A DNA stretch of 64,000 nt from G942493375 sp942493375 (GTDB lineage Bacteria > Armatimonadota > UBA5829), in contig OW818698.1 of NCBI GenBank assembly GCA_942493375.1, positions 5,022,001-5,086,000 on the forward strand. Direction: 5' to 3'. The notes beneath the pieces are model-generated. The model was not told the origin of the DNA. It made no database searches and saw only the letters and a program-made list of their open reading frames with translations. Position numbers and translations under genes: made by a program. Numbering within the stretch: the stretch's first letter is position 1; every line of letters starts with the position of its first letter. This document shows positions 24,908 to 31,338 of this stretch, in pieces.

Positions 24908-27508
24908 TTATGGTGTCATATCCTTCACATCTGCATTCTTCTGCTGCATTACAAGAGCGTTCACGCTGCGGGCCAATAGCATCTTGGGGATTTCAAACCA
25001 AACCACACTAGCAATTCCAGCTCCCACACAGGTTGCTGCCATTGCAGCATTCAAGTGTTTGAAACGGAAGATCTCGCGTAGAAATGGCACATACAGGACT
25101 AATCCCAGGAATACGAAAGCGCCGCCAACAACCCACCACATTGCTTGATTCTTAGAACGGAGAGTAGCAATAATGCTTCTTGACCATGATGCATTCGTTA
25201 ATATGAGAGATATATTGGCGATTATCAAAGTCGTGAATGTCATAGTGCGGCAGTTTTTGTCATCCAGACCAATATTCCGACCGATGATGAAGACTCCGAG
25301 GCACACAACTAATACACTCAATCCTTGCAGCATACTCATTATGACTGTGTGTTTGTCGAATATCGATTCCTTCGGGTCGCGCGGAGGCCGTTTCATCACA
25401 TTCGTTTCCCCTGGTTCTGCCTCGAAAACTGTAGAGCAAGCCGGGTCGATGATAAGTTCCATAAACACAATGTGTATGGGAAGCAATATCAACGTCCAGT
25501 CAGCTATCACGGGGATTAGAGACAGACCTGCAATAGGTACGTGAACTGCAAATATGTAGGCCATTGCTTTACGCAGGTTATCGAATATCCTGCGTCCCAT
25601 TCTGATCGCTGCAACGATCGATGAGAAGTCATCATCCAGCAGCACCAGTCCGGCAGCTTCACGCGCGACATCGGTTCCTCGTCCACCCATAGCAACCCCA
25701 ATATCTGAAGCTTTGAGAGCTGGTGCATCGTTAACACCATCACCGGTCATTGCAACAGTCTCGCCATTAGCTTTGAGCGCCTGAACCAGCCGCAGCTTTT
25801 GCTCCGGCACTACTCTGGCGAAGACATTGACTCCTCCAATGCGTTGATTTAAATCCTCATCTGACATCGCATTGAGCTCTTCACCGGAGATTATATGATC
25901 AGGATCTTTAAGCCCTATCTGTGTCGCAATATTGCGGGCAGTTGCGGGATAGTCTCCAGTGATCATTACAACCCGGATACCTGCCTCATAGCACTCCTTC
26001 ACAGCTCCTTGCACTGATGGACGCACAGGGTCAACCAATCCTACAAGGCCAATAAACTCGAAGTCGAAATCGTGCTGCTCTCCGGGGAGTTCATTTGATT
26101 GGGTGAAATGCGCTTTGGCTACACCCAGGACCCGGAGTCCATTCTCAGCCATTATTCCTATTTGAACAGCGAGATCATTTTTCTGAGTGTCATTGAAGTG
26201 GCAAAGATCAGCTATAGCCTCGGGAGCGCCTTTGGTGGCGATAACGTAGTTCTCTCCCTTTGTAGATTTCCATACGTGGGACATTGCCAGTAGTTCCTTA
26301 GACAAAGGATACTGCTGGACCAGAACCCAGTCCCCATGTATGTGCTCGGTTTGGGCCAGATGCTCTTCACCAAGTATGTGGAACGCCTTCTCCATCGGGT
26401 CGAACGGGTCACGCTGACTCGCTAATATACTGTATTCGATAAGGGCATGGAAGTCTTCAGGCAGAACATGCCCATCACCACTGATTATTGACAGGTGCTT
26501 GTTGTTTGCAAAAAGTTGCCCTACAGACATCTGGTTGAGTGTGAGTGTTCCGGTCTTGTCCACACACAGGACAGTAGCCGAACCAAGTGTTTCTATTGCA
26601 GGCATTCGCCTGGTGAGTACATGCTTACGTGATATACGCCAGGCGCCAAGAGCTAGAAAAATCGTGAGGACTACCGGAAACTCCTCAGGTAATAGTGCCA
26701 TTGCCAGAGCGACTCCAGCCAGAATGCCCTGTAACCAGTCTTCTCTGGTCAATCCGTAGGCAATGACTACAATAGCGCTCATTGAACCACCAGTTATGGC
26801 CAGGTTGCGGACTAAGCGTGATGTCTGTTTTTCCAGCGAGGTTTTTTCTACAACAAGTGTCTGCAGGGATTTTCCGATCTTTCCGATCTCTGTGTTAATC
26901 CCTGTCCTCTGGATTTCTATCAGCGCCTGCCCCTGCACCACGAGTGTGCCTGAGAATACAAAGGGTTCGTCATCTCCACCAGGGCGCTGTATTGTCGAGT
27001 TCCCATCCCATTCACTCTTCCGCACGGGCATGGATTCACCGGTCAGCAGGGATTCGTCAACGGACAGGTTCAGGGACGAGAGCACTACTCCATCAGCCGG
27101 AACACGGTCTCCCTCTGAGATAATTACGGAATCTCCGCGCACAACTTCTCGGCCCGGTATTCGCTTTTCCTCACCACTACGGATCACACGTGCCCTGGGA
27201 CTCGATAGATTCCTGAGGGCTTGAAGCGCATTCTCGGTCTTGCGTTCCTGATGAAGCGTGATACCTATGACTACGAACACAAACCCCATCAGCAGAAGAG
27301 CTTCTTGTAAATCACCCAGCAGAAGATATATGATACCTCCGCCAACCAGCAGTAAAAACATCGGTTCGCGGATTACTTCGAATGCAATGGCAAAAATGCT
27401 GCGTGGTTTGGCCGATGGCAGCTCATTGGGGCCATCCGATTTTAATATTCTATCTGCATCATCGTGGGATAGACCAATAACATTCTTGATATCGAAGCCT
27501 TTTGCCAC
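24908..27508 (-). CDS. P-type cation-transporting ATPase (P2-like)
   Basis: An 866-aa membrane ion pump with complete catalytic machinery: actuator motif TGES (156-159), a phosphorylation site with D317 in DKTGTLT, KGAPEA in the nucleotide-binding domain, and the hinge motif MTGDGVNDAPALK. The M4 ion-site motif reads LLPEEFPVV instead of the PEGLPA of calcium pumps, which marks a bacterial P2-like group whose ion is not firmly known. About ten transmembrane helices are visible, and the last six follow the hinge, as in P2 pumps. It is the last of three genes on the minus strand, after the zf-TFIIB gene and a truncated ATPase. A structured leader of about 150 bases precedes it. Confidence 0.92.
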   Translation of the reverse strand: MAKGFDIKNVIGLSHDDADRILKSDGPNELPSAKPRSIFAIAFEVIREPMFLLLVGGGIIYLLLGDLQEALLLMGFVFVVIGITLHQERKTENALQALRNLSSPRARVIRSGEEKRIPGREVVRGDSVIISEGDRVPADGVVLSSLNLSVDESLLTGESMPVRKSEWDGNSTIQRPGGDDEPFVFSGTLVVQGQALIEIQRTGINTEIGKIGKSLQTLVVEKTSLEKQTSRLVRNLAITGGSMSAIVVIAYGLTREDWLQGILAGVALAMALLPEEFPVVLTIFLALGAWRISRKHVLTRRMPAIETLGSATVLCVDKTGTLTLNQMSVGQLFANNKHLSIISGDGHVLPEDFHALIEYSILASQRDPFDPMEKAFHILGEEHLAQTEHIHGDWVLVQQYPLSKELLAMSHVWKSTKGENYVIATKGAPEAIADLCHFNDTQKNDLAVQIGIMAENGLRVLGVAKAHFTQSNELPGEQHDFDFEFIGLVGLVDPVRPSVQGAVKECYEAGIRVVMITGDYPATARNIATQIGLKDPDHIISGEELNAMSDEDLNQRIGGVNVFARVVPEQKLRLVQALKANGETVAMTGDGVNDAPALKASDIGVAMGGRGTDVAREAAGLVLLDDDFSSIVAAIRMGRRIFDNLRKAMAYIFAVHVPIAGLSLIPVIADWTLILLPIHIVFMELIIDPACSTVFEAEPGETNVMKRPPRDPKESIFDKHTVIMSMLQGLSVLVVCLGVFIIGRNIGLDDKNCRTMTFTTLIIANISLILTNASWSRSIIATLRSKNQAMWWVVGGAFVFLGLVLYVPFLREIFRFKHLNAAMAATCVGAGIASVVWFEIPKMLLARSVNALVMQQKNADVKDMTP

Positions 27509-27573
27509 TGAGAATCTCCCTGGTTGTGTTGAGGACTTGCTTGCCTTGTCCTCTGTAGACCCACGACAATAGG

Positions 27574-27606
27574 CCTGCTACCCGGTGGAGGACTGGGTAG
27601 CAGGCT
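27574..27606. promoter_or_regulatory. Leader hairpin upstream of the P-type ATPase
   Basis: A perfect 11-bp stem, GCCTGCTACCC (27574-27584) with GGGTAGCAGGC (27596-27606), and an 11-base loop. It lies 66 bases before the ATPase start on the minus strand. A second small stem, GAGGAC with GTCCTC, lies closer to the start. It may be a terminator or attenuator, or an ion-responsive leader. I could not match it to a known riboswitch. Confidence 0.4.
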
Positions 27607-27674
27607 TCTGGAGGCAGGTGAGTAATGTTGTTCAGTCCTATACGGTTCACTTAATATGACGATAAACTGAGTGT

Positions 27675-27713
27675 GGAATTTGTCATCCTTCGTTCCTCAG
27701 GATGACAAATTCC
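27675..27713. repeat. Short palindromic repeat, GGAATTTGTCATCC type
   Basis: Arms GGAATTTGTCATCC (27675-27688) and GGATGACAAATTCC (27700-27713) around an 11-base TTCGTTCCTCA spacer. It is a collapsed form of the composite repeats at 5535 and 14780, and sits inside a wider imperfect inverted pair (GTTCACTTA at 27645-27653 with TAAGTGAAC at 27739-27747). Confidence 0.8.
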
Positions 27714-27757
27714 GTAACCTTTTCCTGATTCCACTCACTAAGTGAACGGTATGTGGA

Positions 27758-28093
27758 CTAGTCGTCGCCGCCTAATCCTCCCAGAATATCTCCCAGCCAT
27801 GATCCTTTGCGTTTACGTTCACCATATCCGCGTTCTCCGCCTTCACGACGGTCATTGTCTTTGTCGTATTCCCTGTATTCGCGGCTGTGTTCATCACGCT
27901 TATCATATGGCCTGGCTGCTTCTGGTCTGGATGAACTCATTTCGGTCTTTGTTGTTTCGGAAACACTAAGCTCCAGTAACTTTTCCAGTTCGCCTTTATC
28001 CAGCCACACGCCTTTACAGCTCGGGCAGACATCCAGTGTCACACCATTCCTATCGACTTCTTTCATACGATCTTCGCATACCGGACAATTCAT
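27758..28093 (-). CDS. zf-TFIIB domain protein
   Basis: A 111-aa cytoplasmic protein. Residues about 1-45 are a zf-TFIIB-type zinc ribbon, with paired cysteines CPVC and CPSC and the GVWLDKGELEKLL signature that defines the family. The rest is highly charged and low in complexity (DKRDEHSREYREYDKDNDRR), with a GLGG-type end. The ribosome-binding site GAGGAG precedes the ATG at 28093. It lies 18 bases after the truncated ATPase gene, so the two are probably co-transcribed. The exact role of these small zinc ribbons in bacteria is unknown. Confidence 0.88.
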   Translation of the reverse strand: MNCPVCEDRMKEVDRNGVTLDVCPSCKGVWLDKGELEKLLELSVSETTKTEMSSSRPEAARPYDKRDEHSREYREYDKDNDRREGGERGYGERKRKGSWLGDILGGLGGDD

Positions 28094-28111
28094 TTTTTAG
28101 GTTCTCCTCTA

Positions 28112-28792
28112 TCATATATTCGTGAAACGGGTTTTCTGTGCTGGGGGTTTCAATCTACCAATCTGTGTGTTCTTGCCGGTTTCGGTTACTACGAAGGTTC
28201 CTCTTCCACGAATGACCAACGTATTCATGAATACCCGATTTTGGTTCTCCTCAGACAGAACGGACTGGTCATTTAGTTGCAGAGCATGCTTTGTTACGGG
28301 TTCTGAGTTGCCCGATAACGTTTCTTCCTGCACTACCAGATTTATAGCTTCGGTTAAACGACCATCAGCGGGTATTGTTTCTCCGGCTTGTATTCTCACG
28401 ATGTCTCCTGGTACCAGCTGACTGACAGCTAACTGCAGCAATTTACCTCCGCGTATTCCTGTGCATACGCTGAGATACTGGCCCCCGGATGAGATCAGTG
28501 ATTGCCTGTATCGTCTTTTCAAAACTGAAGACGCAATTATCATTACTACACTAAGAATAGCAAAGCCTAGCGCGAACAGCAGGTCATATTCAACTGCCAA
28601 AACGATTCCTATGGCTAAGCAGACCAAACCAGTTGATCTTACATGCTGGTAAAATAAATATGGACGTTCTAATTCGTTGGTCCCATATTTACGAAGACGA
28701 TCATAGGCCTCAACCTCGGACAATCCATAGTCAGAGTCAGTTTTCAGATTCTTTAATATGTCTTGTATTTCGGATTCCCCGCGGTTAAGCAC
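28112..28792 (-). CDS. Truncated P-type ATPase fragment with degenerate actuator motif
   Basis: A 226-aa protein matching only the N-terminal quarter of a P2-type ATPase: the cation-ATPase N domain (LSEVEAYDRLRKYGTNELERP), two membrane helices (about 52-92) and the actuator domain (QLVPGDIVRIQAGETIPADG to GKNTQIGRL). The phosphorylation, nucleotide-binding and C-terminal membrane parts are missing. The actuator motif TGES, which drives dephosphorylation, reads SGNS at 160-163, so the catalytic Glu is replaced by Asn. It therefore cannot pump. It may be a decayed gene or a retained regulatory fragment; its intact frame and its position as first gene of the zf-TFIIB/ATPase group leave the second possibility open. 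It is divergent from the OmpR-type regulator. Confidence 0.8.
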   Translation of the reverse strand: MLNRGESEIQDILKNLKTDSDYGLSEVEAYDRLRKYGTNELERPYLFYQHVRSTGLVCLAIGIVLAVEYDLLFALGFAILSVVMIIASSVLKRRYRQSLISSGGQYLSVCTGIRGGKLLQLAVSQLVPGDIVRIQAGETIPADGRLTEAINLVVQEETLSGNSEPVTKHALQLNDQSVLSEENQNRVFMNTLVIRGRGTFVVTETGKNTQIGRLKPPAQKTRFTNI

Positions 28793-28855
28793 GGCTAGTT
28801 ACTCCTTCGTCGGGTCCAACCGTTTGGCACGCAGCTTCCTTGAATGCTACAATCA

Positions 28856-28901
28856 CATGGTCTTAATACGACCATGATGCCATGGCAAGGTTGCGCCATG
28901 G
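28856..28901. promoter_or_regulatory. Cluster of CCATGG/CATGGTC dyads between ATPase locus and two-component pair
   Basis: CATGGTC (28856-28862) and GACCATG (28870-28876) form a dyad with a 7-base spacer. They are followed by GCCATGGC (28879-28886), itself a palindrome, and GCCATGG (28895-28901). The cluster lies between the divergent truncated ATPase and the OmpR-type regulator, a natural position for regulator binding. Confidence 0.5.
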
Positions 28902-28950
28902 TAACGTTTAGGTTAATTCTTTCGACCGGTTTTTTAGAACAGGACATACA

Positions 28951-29646
28951 ATGAAAACGATCCTTCTTGTAGATGATGACAATGCTCTGGTAGCCTCACT
29001 TAGCGCTGGACTGAGTGATGAAGGTTTCGAAGTTGCCTCCGTAGGCAATGGTGAAGATGCATTGAGCGTCTTCAAAGCCAAGTCTCCGGATCTTGTGATT
29101 CTGGACCTGATGCTGCCGGGTATCGATGGAATGACCGTGTGCAGGATGATCCGGCGAGATTCACCTGTGCCCATTATTATGCTTACAGCCAAGAAAGACG
29201 ATATCGACAAGATAATTGGTCTGGAGATTGGTGCAGATGATTTCATCACGAAACCATTTAACTTCAGGGAGCTCCTTGCACGTATCAAGTCAGCATTAAG
29301 ACGACCGGAGATGGATGGTTACCAGCAAGACGATCTTCCGGACACTGCGAAGTTTGGGGAACTTTCCATAGATTTCACAAGGCGAGAAGTCAGGCTTTCC
29401 GGTAAGATTGTGCCATTACCGTTGAAAGAATATGAACTACTTGCAGTAATGGCACGTAAACCTGGAAAAGTTTTCGAACGCGACGAACTGCTTCAGCGGA
29501 TATGGGGAGATGATTTCTACGGTGATGAGAAGACTCTGGATGTGCATATTCGACGTCTGAGAGCGAAGGTCGAACTCAATCCGGCATCTCCTGAGTATAT
29601 TGTGACCGTGCGCGGGGTCGGCTATAAAGTGCATTCGGGAGGATAA
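28951..29646 (+). CDS. OmpR/PhoB-family response regulator
   Basis: A 231-aa response regulator. Residues 2-117 are the receiver, with D8-D10, the probable phosphoacceptor D52 (VILDLMLPG), Thr in MLTAK and Lys in ITKPF. Residues about 130-230 are an OmpR-type winged helix (LPLKEYELLAVMARKPGKVF, then VHIRRLRAKVE and VRGVGYKV). It is the partner of the kinase two bases downstream and probably controls the divergent ATPase operon or the DUF4838 array. Start ATG at 28951 with AGGA upstream. Confidence 0.95.
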   Translation: MKTILLVDDDNALVASLSAGLSDEGFEVASVGNGEDALSVFKAKSPDLVILDLMLPGIDGMTVCRMIRRDSPVPIIMLTAKKDDIDKIIGLEIGADDFITKPFNFRELLARIKSALRRPEMDGYQQDDLPDTAKFGELSIDFTRREVRLSGKIVPLPLKEYELLAVMARKPGKVFERDELLQRIWGDDFYGDEKTLDVHIRRLRAKVELNPASPEYIVTVRGVGYKVHSGG

Positions 29647-29648
29647 AT

Positions 29649-31037
29649 ATGTTCGTCAGTATTAAGGCCCGTTTGCTGCTCAGTCACCTGGGTGTTGCTT
29701 TACTCACCGCAATGGCAGCCTTAGGCTATATTTATGTTTCATTTACAAGAATGCAGGCTGACTACAGTGAGCATGCCCTGCTATCAAGTGCTTACACTCT
29801 GGCCGATGCTGTTGAGACTGACTTCGGCACTCAGCACGGACGAATCCAGATAAAGCATGCAATGGGTGAGCTTGCAGTGGAGGAGAAAGTCCAGTTTGCC
29901 GTGATGGAGATAGACGGCACTGTAATTTCTTCTACAGTTCCAGAGGTTTATGCCGGAAACAAGCTGTCACTGATGGAAAAGCTCAGCAGTGGGAAGCCAA
30001 ATGTCTACCATCCCAAAGTAAACTCCCCAGATCAGAAGAGGATTATTGTCGATGTGCCGATTGAGCAGAACCATCAGGTTGTCGGCATAGTCAGAACCTG
30101 GATTCTCGAACGGGACTACCAGTCATCAATTAATCCCATCAAGCGGATTACTGGATTTGCTCTTGCCGGGGTAATGGTCCTCTGTATCGCACTGTCTCTG
30201 CTTCTTGCATACGCATTGATATCTCCCATCAAGAGAATGAAACGACTATCCAGACGTATTGCCCAGGGTGACTTTGGGATAAGGTTGGATAAAGTTGGAA
30301 GTGATGAACTGGGTGAACTGGCGACTGATCTTAATACGATGGCTGCTCAGCTTCAGGAACTTGAGAACTCCCGCAGGGACTTCCTGGGAAATGTATCCCA
30401 TGAATTGAGATCACCGATAAGCAACATCCGGATCACCAGCGAAGTGCTTCAAAGGCGTGCAGAGAGGCTGGGTGATGATTCTGCAAAGCTGTTTCAAACG
30501 GTGATTGTGGAGACCCAGCGGCTTGAAATAATGATAAACGAACTAATGGAACTTGCCGCGATCAAATCCGGAGCCCTGGTGTTAAATAAGGAAGCGTTTA
30601 GTATAGAAGTCCTTATTGACGAGATAATGCCTGGCTTATTGATTCGTGCCCAACAAAAGCAGCAGGATTTGGAAACAACTATCGATCCTGACCTGATGCT
30701 TTTTGCTGATCGGGACAGGATAGCCAGAGCTATATCGAATCTTCTGGATAATGCTATTAAGTTTACGCCAGTTACCGGACAGATAAAATTGCAAGCAAAA
30801 CAAGAGCCGGATGTGGTGGTTATTGAAGTATCTGATACAGGTGAAGGCATATCGAACGATGACTTGCCAAAAGTATTTGAACGGTTTTATCGTGCAGACA
30901 AAGCAAGGCAGCGTGAAGGCGGATCAGGCATTGGGCTAGCCATAGTCAAGAACATAATCCTCGCACACGGCGGCAGTGTTGATGTCAGGAGCAACGAAGG
31001 ACACGGCAGCATATTCCGGATAATTCTTCCTGTGTAG
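29649..31037 (+). CDS. Membrane-bound sensor histidine kinase
   Basis: A 462-aa sensor kinase. Transmembrane helix 1 lies at about 9-32, an extracytoplasmic sensor domain of about 140 residues follows, helix 2 lies near 172-195 (GFALAGVMVLCIALSLLLAY), and a HAMP linker extends to about 245. The HisKA domain has the H-box VSHELRSPIS. The ATPase domain shows NLLDNAIKFTP, DTGEGISNDDL, FERFYRADKA and GSGIGLAIVKNII, all intact. The start codon is two bases after the stop of the regulator gene, and the last codons of that gene supply its GGAGG ribosome-binding site, so the pair is translationally coupled. The sensor domain resembles a double Cache/PAS fold. Ligand unknown. Confidence 0.95.
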   Translation: MFVSIKARLLLSHLGVALLTAMAALGYIYVSFTRMQADYSEHALLSSAYTLADAVETDFGTQHGRIQIKHAMGELAVEEKVQFAVMEIDGTVISSTVPEVYAGNKLSLMEKLSSGKPNVYHPKVNSPDQKRIIVDVPIEQNHQVVGIVRTWILERDYQSSINPIKRITGFALAGVMVLCIALSLLLAYALISPIKRMKRLSRRIAQGDFGIRLDKVGSDELGELATDLNTMAAQLQELENSRRDFLGNVSHELRSPISNIRITSEVLQRRAERLGDDSAKLFQTVIVETQRLEIMINELMELAAIKSGALVLNKEAFSIEVLIDEIMPGLLIRAQQKQQDLETTIDPDLMLFADRDRIARAISNLLDNAIKFTPVTGQIKLQAKQEPDVVVIEVSDTGEGISNDDLPKVFERFYRADKARQREGGSGIGLAIVKNIILAHGGSVDVRSNEGHGSIFRIILPV

Positions 31038-31090
31038 AAGAAACTTCAACAGGATGGACGCATCTAATTTTGTACACGAGAGAATAGGCC

Positions 31091-31165
31091 GGGATATACT
31101 GCGGGAATGCCGGTTTTACTGGATGTTCCGAATCATGTCTATGCTCAATTCCCGCAGTATATCCC
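31091..31165. repeat. 18-bp inverted repeat after the kinase gene
   Basis: Perfect arms GGGATATACTGCGGGAAT (31091-31108) and ATTCCCGCAGTATATCCC (31148-31165), with a 39-base spacer. It is not related to the GTCATCC repeats. It may be a terminator-like structure for the kinase gene or a small mobile palindrome. Confidence 0.75.
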
Positions 31166-31245
31166 TTGGTTACTGTTTGCCCTGGCAACTTCACATAATT
31201 CCTCTCTCCCACATTCAATATCTACTACACAGTCTGCAAATATCC

Positions 31246-31275
31246 TTGACTCAAAAAGACTAGCTGTGCTAGAGT
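31246..31275 (+). promoter_or_regulatory. Candidate promoter and dyad before the DUF4838 array
   Basis: -35 TTGACT (31246-31251), an 18-base spacer and a -10 TAGAGT (31270-31275) preceded by an extended TG. The perfect dyad CTAGC-TGT-GCTAG (31260-31272) overlaps spacer and -10, so a repressor bound here would block transcription. The first array gene starts 63 bases downstream. No other array gene has this element. Confidence 0.55.
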
Positions 31276-31338
31276 CTCGTACCAGTGGTTCCTAATAAAG
31301 GAATAATTCGGTAAGGTCCCACTAATCGGAGGCAGTAA

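Larger units (their letters stand above)
31038..31338. other. Intergenic region before the DUF4838 array
   Basis: About 300 bases without a gene. It holds an 18-bp inverted repeat (31091-31165), a candidate promoter (31246-31275) that overlaps a 13-bp dyad (31260-31272), and the ribosome-binding site of the first array gene. Confidence 0.7.

Noticed and set aside
27509..27660. Possible M-box or other metal riboswitch before the P-type ATPase
   Set aside because: Stems are present, but I could not align the conserved core of any known metal riboswitch on either strand. Kept only as an unclassified leader hairpin.
28825..28840. Sigma-54-like TGGCACG element upstream of the OmpR-type regulator
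   Set aside because: The -12 half reads TTCC, without the required GC, and it lies about 120 bases from the gene.
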